Source of the DNA: Laccaria trichodermophora
Taxonomy: Eukaryota; Basidiomycota; Agaricomycetes; Agaricales; Hydnangiaceae
DNA length: 64,000 nucleotides
Reading direction: 5' to 3'
NCBI GenBank assembly: GCA_018417955.1
Contig: JACTVC010000025.1
Span: 434,001 to 498,000, forward strand
A program made the translations under genes and the position numbers. This document shows positions 33,380 through 44,422 of the stretch, one piece after another; positions within the stretch are counted from its first letter, which is position 1, and each line of letters opens with the position of its first letter. The notes beneath the pieces are model-generated. The model saw only the letters and a program-made list of their open reading frames with translations. It was not told the origin of the DNA and did not search any database.

Positions 33380-34715
33380 GTATATTCCGGTATGCACTGT
33401 ACAACATTCAGTGCGACATTGCCAATGTGTACTATTCTTGAAAGCTGTGCATCATGAGCAACATCGACAAAACCTGTGCCTTGGACTCTGTCGATTGGAG
33501 TACAGTTGAAACTTCGTGAGCTGATTTCCCCGTGAGTGGTATTGAACCTGAGAAACTCAAGTACCACGATAGTCACTTTACCTGATTGTTCAATTTGCTG
33601 AGGGCGATAGCTTGAGGTGCAGACGAGTATACATTGAGAAATAGCGGACGACGCAGTTGGTTGCGATCAATTAGCTGGTGGTCTGTCGAGGTACACAGCC
33701 ATTAAAACGATGACGTGGACGGGCAATGTTAGTAACCTTGATAACCAAACACATCACATGCGTGAAGCACCACAGGAGGTTTACATGCGAAGACACATTT
33801 ACCAAAGGGTCTAAATGGAAGATCCCATTCATTAAACGTTAGCAAGGGAGCCGAAGGAAGAGCACTGACGCAACGGAGTTTAGGTCCACCACAGGAGAGA
33901 GGACGTCAAATTATTTGTGAGGTCAATCGAACCTTTTGTTGAATCAATAAACCAGTCCTAATCGATTCCAGGCCAGATCCATAGACGTACATACAGCGAA
34001 GCGCAGCCCTGAACCCGTCATGTTGGAGACAGCGTTCGTACTCGTCTTGAATGACATTGGCACTTGTTCAGACATGTCGCGCCCATCATCCACATTTTGT
34101 AGACTCGGAATAGCCGCATATCCAGGCCTAGCGAACAACTTATTAGTAAGGGGGAAGACCATTTTAGTAGTAACACACCTTCACAACTGCTGGCTGCAGC
34201 GTACCGTCATCAAGGTCCTCAACAACGCAAAAACCTGACATGGAGCCCAGCTCAAGTCAGCAGCAACTCGGATATGTAAACGACAAAGAGACTACGCTTA
34301 CTGGCTACTCCAAATAGTTCACTTTGGGTTGTGGCTATCGTTAACGCCGGTCAGCTAGAACTTGAGGAGCAGACATTAACTGGCTTGTTTTCTCATAGTG
34401 AAGAGCTTGGGATAAAAACAAGATAAGAGAACGTGGCAAGATGAGAATCAATAATCGGTACCTTCCATGCAATAGCAGGCCAAGGCTTGTCGGGGACAGC
34501 AGTGGAAGGGGTAAGTGTAAAGATGACCTGAAAACGAGAACGAAAATGTATTAGTGTATAGTTGGAACTTGAAATCCATACATTGATTGGAATTTTTAGC
34601 ATCTTTGGTGCAAAATCAACACTCATGTAAATTGTCAGACTTTTCCGTAATTGTCGGGTCTTCACTGAATATTTCCATGCGTCAAACAGTATCTCTTCTG
34701 GGCATCAATTGGCTA
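33380..34715 (-). other. Conserved block downstream of NLR copy E
   Basis: Short exon-like stretches shared with the blocks behind NLR B, C and D: RQLRKSLTIYMSVDFAPKML, VIFTLTPSTAVPDKPWPAIA, and PGYAAIPSLQNVDDGRDMSE with MTGSGLRFAVC. Borders such as TTACTAAT before a conserved CGCTAG suggest introns. Whether it is an extension of the NLR gene or a separate gene is unresolved. See the entry at 49520-51060. Confidence 0.4.
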
Positions 34716-35576
34716 ACCTTTCAACATCGACACTGTTCATCTTAACAACGATCTCGGCTTTTGAGAGGAACTGCTGCCATTTCCCTAGGTCTAGAAGTGG
34801 GTCCAGTTCGTCCGGTTCAGCTTCAGCCTCGATTACAACTCCAATAACATATATGGCCTCGATGGAACAGTTGAGGGCCCGAATCTTGTTAACGCCGCAG
34901 TCTTATGCGCCAGGAAACATGGTATGGAATCGAAGTGTTTTCAATGATTTGCGGATTCGCTGGATTCGGTCAGAGAGTTCCTTTGCAGAGGAGACAAAAA
35001 TTAGCATGAACATTCATAATGACCAAAGGGCACCAACGGTGTCGGCATCTTCTAACCTCGACAGTTGATGTTTGAGCCCCCGCCATGTGATGGGTTCGCA
35101 TCCGAACGCCGGCGTTACAGACCAATTCAAGGTCCCGTCGCCCAAGCGGCCCAGGAAGTATAAGAACAGGCTTTCATAACGTTCCCCAAAGCACGCCCTG
35201 GTAATTTCTATGATGCCTCGACGAGTGAGTTGGACATCAAGGAGATGAAGATGCCAATTTTGCCAGGCGTATCTTGTGTTGAGCTCGGAATAATACACTT
35301 GATCAGTTTCGAGGTTGGTCGATCCATTTTGGCTCTCCGCGACGGTCAGTTCAGCGCAATCATAGAAGAGGGAAAGATCTTGCTTCGTAGGATCGATCCA
35401 GTAGTTGTTGCGATGGAAGGTGAAGTGATAGGAACGGTTTCCGTCAGTTAGGAAATGGTGCAGCGAGGAGTGGAAAAATGTAATATTCTCGTGATTGGTT
35501 TGTGGTATCTGAAGGATTGATCTGCAGCCTCGAAGTAATCGACGAGCGTCGGCGGCGCTATGAAGCCTAACTTCAA
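34716..35576 (-). pseudogene. NLR copy E, 5'-truncated
   Basis: Only the C-terminal half remains. Open from RLHSAADARRLLRGCRSI (35575) through the histidine-rich end region (SYHFTFHRNNYWIDPTKQ) to LSRLEDADT, then the usual small intron and ELSDRIQRIRKSLKTLRFH. A 12-bp deletion relative to the paralogs gives a stop just after MFPGA (about 34905). The P-loop and Walker B are absent. At 35576 the homology ends abruptly and an ORC5 fragment on the same strand begins. Confidence 0.8.
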
Positions 35577-36330
35577 GCCCATGAGAGTCATGGGTGAATG
35601 GGTGACAGACGTCGCAGAGGGTAGTTGACTACGTCTGTAGAGAGTAAGTGTGTGATTTCGAAGATAGATTTTTACAGGTACCTTCTTTCGTTGGCGGAGG
35701 AATGTCAAAGAAATACAGGTCGGGAGACGCGCCCAACGGTGGTCGTATCATCTCCTGTGGGGCCTCAGAAACAAATACGACGCAAAGGTCGACCCGGACC
35801 TGCCAAAAAAAAAAAAAAAAAAAAAAAAGATCAACTGTGCCATTAACGACAACGACGAACTCACCAGCTCAGCAAGACGCGTAGGTGGCATCATCAACGC
35901 CGATATCAGCATCTCAGCGCGTTCCACAACGACAACGAGCCTCACAAATTGTTCCCCCCTTCTCCTTCCCTTTACCCAGATACGCATGAACGGCGCGTAA
36001 TCCATGCACGCACCCGTCAAAGGTGTCGTTCCACATCACCATTGTGGCGTCCAGCTTGCTAATGACATCTGCAAATGCGTAGCTGATCTTTGAGGCTCCT
36101 GGTGCGGATTAAAGGAAGTCGGTAACGTTGTGACTACGGCGATAGTGGTTTAGATGGCGTCGGCATCGTTTCTGTACATGAATCGTGGTGGCATTGTTAA
36201 GAAGAAGGTTGAGAGGTGTGTTGTAAAGTCTTGGTAGCCTGTGTGTGTGGTGCGTTGTGGTTATTGGGAAGACCCATGAGCTTGAGTTACCAGCGGTGTC
36301 TCTTTCGACGCTGATCGAGTCGGACAACGC
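35577..36330 (-). pseudogene. ORC5: ORC5 5' fragment joined to NLR copy E
   Basis: The minus strand carries the ORC5 upstream region (start codon lost), part of exon 1 (RNDADAI-like, then VRLVVVVERAEMLISALMMP), intron 1 with an expanded run of T, and exon 2 (RVDLRRIC/VFVSEAP-type region). Intron 2 and about 60 bp of exon 3 follow. It ends at 35577 directly against NLR exon sequence. Internal deletions and base changes prevent an ORC5 product. An aberrant ORC5-NLR transcript is possible but speculative. Confidence 0.75.
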
Positions 36331-38311
36331 CAGGATAATCATTAGTCTCTCCTCGACAAACTTCTATGTTTGTGAAGTCGTACCTTGGTTCACGTTATAT
36401 GAAGAACAATCATAGTCTTTCGTGAACTTCTGCAAAGAGAGATCCTCAAGAAGTCAGTCTCAACTTTCAAGGGGAGTATGGCAGCCTCGAACAAGCTCCG
36501 CAACTTTACAAAGATAGGTAAGCTTGATCGGAGTCCCAGATATCCGAAGTCAGACCTACTTACAGTGACTGTCACTGTTTACACAGCGGTCCTTATTCCA
36601 ATAGTTTGTCAGATTAGTATTGGATATCATTGGTACATAATGGTAGATGAGGAAGTTTTAAAACACCACGCGGGGAAACAGTGGCTATTTACAGACCATC
36701 TATGCCTCTGCTGGAAATTTACACGTAGGTACTTCTATGAATGCCGACTCGCATACAATGACAGTACACACGAGTGGAAAGCTCCGGTGGGAGCCCGAGG
36801 TTGAGTCGTCTTGTAGTAGTATCCGACACGGCATCGTTGTATGGTTCGATTCCTGAACGACGGTCCAGGGACGGTATACGCTGCGCACCATGTCCTGGGC
36901 CACAAAGCAGTCAGTCACGCGGCATCGCCATCATGTATGATCCTTGACAGCCGCGCATCGTAAGCATCATCTGACCGTACCATCATATAAAACCTGTGCC
37001 ACACCTTAGACTCTGTCGCTGATCATCTCCAATATAATCTTGCCTGTATCATCGGTGTATAGCTGAAATTTCCTGAGCTAATTTTCTCGTCAGTAACACA
37101 GAACTTGGCAAATTTAAGTATCACAATAGGCGCTTTACCTGATTGTTCAATTTGCTGAGGTCGATAGCTTGAGGTGCAGACGAGGATGCATTGAGAAATA
37201 GCGGACAACGCAGTTGGCTGGGGTCGATGAGTTGGTGATCTGTCGAGGTTCGCACCCGTTAACACGATAACATGGACGCGCAAAGTTACTAACCTTGATA
37301 ACCAGACATGGCATATGCTTGAAGCATCACAGGAGGTCGACATGCAAAGACATGTTTACCAAAGGATCTGGATGGAAGGCCACATTCATCAGACATGCCA
37401 AGGGCGCCGAAGGAAGAGCACTAACGCAACGGAGTCCAGGTCCACCACAGGCGAGAAGGCGTCAACTTCATTTGTGGGGTCAATCGAACCTTTTGTTGAA
37501 TCAATAAACCGTTTCTAATCGATACTTTGCCAGATTCATGGACGCACATAAAGCCAAGCGCAGCCGTGTACCCGTCGTGTTAGAGACGGCAATGGTACTC
37601 GTCTTACATGGCATTGGCAGTTCTTCAGACATGTAGTGCCCATCATGCAAATTTCGTAAAATCGCCGCATATCCAGGCTTAATGAGCAACTTGTTAGTAT
37701 GGGGGAAGACCACCTTAGTAGTTACACACCTTCACAACTGCTTGTAGATTGCCTGGCTGCAGCGTACCGTCATCGAGCTCCTCAACAACACAAAAACCCG
37801 ACCTGGAACCCCTGGAGTCAGCAATAGCGTAAATGCATAACCGACAGAGGACTACGCTTACCGGCTACTCCAGAATAGTTCGTTCTGCTTTGTGGCTATC
37901 ATTTACGCCAGTCAGCTAGAAATTGATATTCAGAACGAATGCGAACTGACTCGTTTGTTCAAAGTGAAGAGTCTGAGAGAAAAACAAGATATGAGAACGT
38001 AAACAGATGAGAATCAATTATCGGCACCTTCCACACGATAGCAGGCCAGGGCTTGTCAGGGGGGTCGGCACTGGGAGGGGTAAGGGTGAATATGATCTGA
38101 AAACGAGAACGGAAATGTATCAGTGTATGATTGGAATATGAAATTCATACATCGATCGGTTCTTTCAGTGTCTTCGATGCAACAGCAACACTTGTATAGA
38201 TTATCAAGCTTTCCCGTAATTTTGGGGTTTCCAGTTGATGTTCAGGAGGGCGGTGGTCTTTACGGTTTTCGCTGCATATTTCCATGCGTCAAACAGTATT
38301 TCTGCTGAACA
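36331..38311 (-). other. Conserved block downstream of NLR copy B, plus spacer
   Basis: From about 36830 to 38300 the block resembles those behind copies C, D and E: LETPKLRESLIIYTSVAVAS, PGYAAILRNLHDGHYMSEEL, and RPQPTALSAISQCILVCTSS with SYRPQQIEQSGKAPIVILKF. Between 36331 and 36830 I see no gene. The AG acceptor before LETP present in C and D (CATCAG) is CATCAA here. Confidence 0.4.
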
Positions 38312-40683
38312 TCAAATTGCTAACCTTTGAGATGTAACGCTGACACAGTTCTTCTTTGCAACAAGCATGTTGGCTTTTGAGAGGAACTCTCTCCATCTTC
38401 CTGGGTCCAGGAGTGGGTCCAGTTCGTCCGGTTCAGTCCCAGCCTCGATGACAACTCCAATAGTGTATATGTCCTCGACGGAATAATTGAGAGTCCAGAT
38501 CTCGTTGACCCCGCAGCCTTTGATGTCGAACTTGTACCCATTAGGAAACATGGCATGGAATCGAAGGGTTTCCAATGATTTGCGGATTCGCTGCATCCTG
38601 TCGGAGAGTTCCTTCGCAGAGAAGACAAAAATTAGCATGAACATTCACAATGACGAAAGGACGCCAACCGTGTCTGCATCTTCTAACCTCGACAGTTGAT
38701 GTTCGAGCCTATGCCAGGTGATGGGTTGGCATCCGAACACCCACGTTACAGACCAATTCAAGGTCCCGTCGCCCAAGCGATCCAGAAAGTAGAAGAATAG
38801 GCTTTCGTAGCGTTCCCCAAAGTACGCCCTTGTAAGTTCTATGATGCCTTGACAAGTGAGTTGTGCATCAAAGAGATGACGATGCCAATTTTCCCAGGCG
38901 TATCTTGTGCTTACTCGATCAGGCTCGAGGTTGATCGATCCATTTTGACTCTCCGCGACGATCAGCTCAATGCAATCATAGAAAAGGGAAAGATGTTGCG
39001 TCGTAGGATCGATCCAGTAGTTGTTGCGATCGAAGGCCAAGTTATGGGAACGGTTTCTGTCAGTTAGGAAATGGCGTAGCGAGGAGTGGAAAAATGTAAT
39101 ATTCTCGTGATCGGTTTGTGGTATATTAATGATTGATCTGCAGCCTCGAAGTAACCGACGGGCGTCGGCGGCGCTCTGGAGCCTAAGGAGCACCACAAAA
39201 GATCCCAAAGAAAGCTTGTCATAGAGGAAGCATATGGCGCCCAACAGCCGGTGAAATTCGGGGTTGTTGCACTCTGGAGCATCCCGCAAAACCTGCCGGA
39301 AAAAATTATCAAGGCCATCGTGTTGGTGCAGTACGCGCCTCAGCCTCGATTGCAAATCCCCCCTACGGTTGCAATCACCTACGAACTTGAGCACGCTCAA
39401 AGCGTAAATGAATAGGCCCTCTGACTTTCTCACTAATAAATCAAGGTCCTGTGAGGATGGCCAGCCCTCTAACTTTCCCGATCCAAGATAGATTCGATTC
39501 TTGGTCCTCAAAGTATGGAACTCTTCTTCAAAGAAAAGTTTGATATCTTTGTGAGCGGGAAAGTCTAATAGATTGAGTAAGTAAACTCTCTTGGGATAAC
39601 AGTTGAATTCTCCTAAAACTTCTTCTTCTGGCCTGCTCGTCACAAAGAATCGTATTGGTGGAGGTGACTCGCAATATTTGTCGGCAAGAATGTTGATAAA
39701 AATTTGCAATGGACCGTGACATTCGTTGATTGCGTCAATGACAACAATCATAGGAGGGGGATAAAAAAAGGCTTCGAGATGGGTTTGAATTGCCCTTTGA
39801 ATAGTTGGGAGTGCGGCCACGGTGGATGCTGCTGTGAGGACCACGACAATGAAGCAGATAGCCTCGCAACGATCAGTGGATGGAGGGAATATAATACCGA
39901 AAATGAGGATGATCGAGACTTCGAAAAACACCTGTGCGAAAGAGAGGGCTGCCCAGACTTTCAAAAAACTGCGAGTAAAAGCCTTGAGGAATCGACGGCG
40001 CCGAAGTGGACCAACAAGTAAGCTGTGAAATTGAGTCTCCAGCGATTTGGAGAGGATAGTAGGGTCGGAATTAAGGACTTGATTAACCTTTTTTTTTATG
40101 ATGGGATGCGATATAGAATTCTGGTATGCAATGGTGGGGATGATTCTGTCGAGGGATCGACGCCCTGGATCGTGTCCTGAGTCTCCAGAACAAAAGAAGG
40201 TCCCTGCCAAACGCTTTTCCTTGTCATACTTCTCCGCTACGGTAGTTGCGAATGTAGTCTTTCTCGAACCAAGGGGTCCATAGAGCAAGCATACTGTGCT
40301 GTCACTGCGTGAATCCGCCCAAGTGTGAACGCGATCTAAAACGTCTTGGCCAGTTCCGGGTGAACATGTGGTCGGTGATTCGCATTCAAAGGAATTGTAC
40401 GAAGCAGTGACAACGACCCGTCTCGATAGGATATCAAACCCTTTCGCTGAATGAATCACGATGAGGTGATCAGGAAAGTCCCTAGAAGCGTTAAATGACG
40501 CGAAATGTATACCCACGATCTTCTTGAACAGTGAGGTTGTCGACTTTTGTGATATCTTGTTTGATGATTAATAAGTTGTATCAGAAGTCATGCACTTCAG
40601 ATTGGTAACTTACTTGTGCTGTTATTCACATAGGAGTTGTCGTTATGTGAATGAAAATTCCTCTGGAAATTTGTGATGGGCAT
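38312..40683 (-). CDS. NLR-like NACHT NTPase, copy B (724 aa, apparently intact)
   Basis: Predicted exons: 40614-40683 (MPITNFQRNFHSHNDNSYVN), microexon 40517-40543, 38669-40446, and 38312-38611; together 725 codons in frame. Walker A is GPLGSRKTT, with Arg in place of the usual Gly just before the catalytic Lys, which may reduce nucleotide binding. Walker B is MIVVIDAINECHG, followed by RFFVTSRPEEE. Two hydrophobic segments lie between them (FFEVSIILIFGIIFPPS; AICFIVVVLTAASTVAALP). Removing the 57-nt 3' intron (38612-38668) is required because it holds an in-frame TGA. The last exon encodes ELSDRMQRIRKSLETLRFHA and FDIKGCGVNEIWTLNYSVED. The gene is head to head with copy C at 47.1 kb. Confidence 0.8.
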
Positions 40684-40732
40684 CAATAGACATGTATACT
40701 TGGGGTGCGTGGCCTCAAATAAAAGAGGTCGG

Positions 40733-40741
40733 CTTTATATA
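40733..40741 (-). promoter_or_regulatory. TATA-like box of NLR copy B
   Basis: The minus strand reads TATATAAAG about 50 bp upstream of the ATG at 40683. Confidence 0.5.
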
Positions 40742-42340
40742 AGTAAGTCGGTGCTTTCTTCCGTGGGGTGTAAGTGGGGTGAATCCGAGTTCTTGCGGTG
40801 CGACATAGCCAAATACACTGCCACACCCGCCATCAGGGTATCAGAGGGTATCCACTATCGAGATTCAGAATCCACCCTCAAGATCTGAGCTAGGTGGTGA
40901 TGAAAGCCAACCCTTTGGCAATTGTCCAGCGACAGTTTCTGCCCCAAATCCGTTGTAGAGTTGAAGACCGCCGTAAGTGTGTGTGAGGAACGACTGGGAA
41001 CAACGAGAGCATCTTATGTGTCTCTTTCTGGCCCATGTGCATGACCGCTTGACCTCCCGAACCATTCGGCCTCACCAGAATCCAGATTGATGTAGATCAC
41101 AGGGCAGCTGTGAAGGAACTTTCAAATACAATTATGTGTTCCTTTCCTTCAGATGATAAATCCCTCTAGATCCCTCTCCCTGGACAAACCATCCCTGCCA
41201 AACGGGGTTCCACGAGGAAACATTCCAAATCGCCATGTTGTGCAATGTGTTCTCACCAGCTGCATTCCTGTGCATAGGGGGTCAGTCAGGAGTGTTTTTG
41301 CTTGGGGAGCCAATAGAGTTCAAGTAAGAGGGCCTAAGCAATCGATTATCGATAACGATTTGCGCGGTGTCATGGGGTCCTACCTTTGCGCGTTTACATA
41401 GTACCGTTACGTATCTCCTCCCTCAGCACTCCGCGGTGTTCTAGCGCTGCGCAGTGATTCCTGCATCATGTTCTGTATCTACCACTGTTCTAACGCTAGC
41501 AACACCACGCAGTGATTCCTCTGCGTCATGTCCTGTATCGATTATCTACCACAGTATATTCTGTGTGCACGTGCTGCTCTTACCATAAATCGTATGACGG
41601 ACGTTCGCCTCTATTCGCCTCATGCGCTCTCCATTCCCATCAAGGATTTATTTGACTTCACAAAATCGTGTTGGGTCGAAGCTTACAGAAAGTTAGTGAT
41701 GCGAGGGTTGCAGGGTGAACTTGAGCTCTCTTCATTTATCGACGGACTGTCCACTCGCCCCCCTTACGTAATGCCGATGGTTATTGAATATTGAATATTG
41801 AGCTCGTGAACCTCCTCGGCACCACCCATTTTCCCAATATCATCTCTAATGACTTGCTAGTGACCTGCCGTGTCAAGTTCTGCTAGAAACTGGCTTTTTG
41901 ATCTCGTATAGTGTTCGCCAACTCCTCCAATACGATCGGGAATTTCCTGATGAGTGAAACGACGCATACACCTTTACATCAACAATTCTCGTCAGCTTTT
42001 CCCAAGGTTTTTCCTCTCGTTCCGTTATTCAGCCAGTATTTTCGGTTTGTATCCCGTCAGTATTTTGGGGATGGAATATCGAAAGTCTGCTTTTTCAAGT
42101 TGGGTTACTCCATAGGCGGCTTATCACAGACAGATATATCGTATCAACGCGATAAATACGGGAGGCCATCGGGTTCTGGCTTTCCTGCTGCTACGTCTAC
42201 ATGCCGCTGAGCAACTTGGGTCCGTCACCGACCCTACCTCGCCACCATTCGCCAAGTCACATATGCTCATAGCACGAACGTATTCATTCGCCAGGGTAAA
42301 CGCTGCTAGGCGGAACGTGAGGTCCATTGAACGATAACGT
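40742..42340. other. Intergenic between NLR-B and the GT90 pseudogene
   Basis: No supported gene. An imperfect direct repeat around GCAGTGATTCCT...CATG at 41452-41560 is the only structure noted. The ORF at 41528-41794 has no family character. Confidence 0.4.
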
Positions 42341-43080
42341 CCGAAGCGTGGAGCATCTTACCATCCATGAAAGGATGACCTCTGATCAATAATTATACCG
42401 TAGGACAGGGTCGCGGCGAGGCTTGGACAGTGTGGTTCATACAGAAACATGTCTGACGGGCAGCACGAACAATTCCATCCCTCAGCTCTCCCACTGACAT
42501 CTGAAATCAATTTCCCGGGGTGGAGGTTGAGACTTATCGAGTATCCGCACAAGGTTGATATCGGGCAGCAACGTCGCCTATTCCACAGCACATCAGTGAG
42601 CACCACGAAAGGAATCTTTTTTCTGATTGAATATACCTGTCTCGCTCTCAGCCTTAGCTCTCTCCAGAAATCTCCCAAAAGCGCTTCAAATCATCCATAA
42701 GCCCATCATACTCACACTATCTTCACACTGTTCTTCTTCGCAAACGCCCAGCATTCGTTGAACCCACGCGGCGGGTCCTGCTGATACAGTTTCTTGTACT
42801 GCTGAACGGCCGCCTCCATCATCTTGCTCTGCCCCGACAGCTTGGCCATGTAAGCGTCATCCGCCTCCTCCATAAGTCCTCCATTGGATGTTCATCAATG
42901 ACACTTTCCCCCATTCTGGATAAAGGCAAGGGAAGCGACGATTGCTTCTGGAACGACGACAAGAAGGTATTCTCGATGTCCTCTGTTGAACCCGACGAGG
43001 AAGAAGATGGATATGGTGAGGAAGAGGAAGAAATACTGTGATGCTCAACGTGGTCGTCGTTATCGTTGAAATCGTGCAGA
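42341..43080 (-). pseudogene. GT90 (CAP10-like) glycosyltransferase fragment
   Basis: Minus-strand pieces follow the order of fungal GT90/CAP10-type proteins. First is GESVIDEHPMEDL, then after a one-base shift MEEADDAYMAKLSGQS. Next are VQQYKKLYQQDPPRGFNECW, AFAKKNSVKI, DEYDGLMDDLKRFWEI-like text with EELRLRARQ, and LLPDINLVRILDKSQPPP. GT90 enzymes are Golgi-type transferases with this stalk region before the catalytic domain. The frame is broken several times and the catalytic part is missing, so this is a relic. It sits in the transposon island between NLR-B and NLR-C. Confidence 0.65.
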
Positions 43081-43233
43081 CCTCCTCAACGTATGTGCCC
43101 CATACTATAGGGCACAGCCTTCATGTACTTAGAGTTTGATTGTGACGGTTCCTGATTTCCTAAAGGGATATCACACTTCGCCGGGCGCCCAAAAAGCGGT
43201 TCTGTAACTTTACATAAGTAGAGATTCAAAGAG

Positions 43234-44408
43234 TATGGCAACAGGGAGTGACCAGCTTCATTTTCACGGCAAACACCGTTGTTTGTCCACCTGCCGAGTT
43301 GCCTGATGGACATAACTATTACAAAATACTATTTTTCCACAATAATTATCTTCGTAAAATGTTGAGCACTTTCTGAAAACAACAGTTCTGAGGGTGCGGA
43401 GATGGTAAGTACACAATCTCCTGTCTATTTGCTTTATATTATGATACTTTTGCTCTACCAACACTGTCTAGTCGCATTATGCTGTTCAAAAAATTAGTCA
43501 AAAAGAAATTCAAAATTCTTTTTCAGCTACTGTGCAAAGTTGAAGAATGGTGAAGAAAACTTAAGCAGTTAAGATTGAAGAAAGTCATTTGATTCTCTTC
43601 ACCAGAAATCTGCAGCACTCCTCATGCTGAATAAAACAGCAAAAAAGCTACTTTTAAACTAAAATGCCATTAGTATCATTGAAATTCTGGGGGTAAGTTA
43701 TTGTAAGTCCTGTAATAATTACAAGAAGGGAATAAATCTTCTGGTACATTTGCAAATCACTGCTTTTCCCAGGTGTTATACTTTGAATAAGGTATTTTTT
43801 ACTCTGCAAACATGAGGGGCTAAAATACATGACTGTAGTGGAGAATCAGCATCAGCAAGAAAGGACATTCAACAGTTCATCAATTAATTCATGGAATACA
43901 AGAAAATATGTAGAGTGAACAACCTAGTGGGCATTTGATACCATAGTCCTTAAACTTGCAGTAAGGATATTTAAAAGATTTTCTCAGCTACCTTACCACC
44001 ATTCTGAAAAATTTCAAAGTCTGCAAATGCAACCATGAGATGAAACAAATTCCAATATATTTTTTACTAATCCTTTGACATGGATTGAACCTCTTATAGT
44101 TGGATAAATTGCAACAGGCTGAAAGCTAGGTAACATCAGTAAAAAACAATTCACAAGGTTAAGTACCATGATACAGAGCTGACAAACAAGTTTCCAAACT
44201 AAATAGGCAGGAAATTGTGTACTCATCATCACTGATGCACTCTCAGAACTGTTGTTTTCCAGTGGATGCTTGACATATACAAGCCATGAGTAGGTAATTA
44301 TTGTGGGAAAACAGTATTTTGTAATAATTATACGCGGCAGCAATTCGGCAAGTGGACAAATAACGGTGTTTGCCGAGAAAACGAAGCTGGTCACTCCCTG
44401 TTGCCATA
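43234..44408. repeat. 1.2-kb fold-back element with about 160-bp inverted arms
   Basis: The left arm (43236-43392) and right arm (44245-44406) are inverted copies. Shared runs include ATGGCAACAGGGAGTGACCA and CAACGGTGTTTGCCG on the complement. The outer ends are TATGGCAAC and GTTGCCATA, which fits a TA target as used by Tc1/mariner-type elements. The 850-bp core is AT-rich and has no transposase. The right arm ends 15 bp before the Helitron terminus. Confidence 0.75.
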
Positions 44409-44422
44409 AAAGAGGACAAGCT

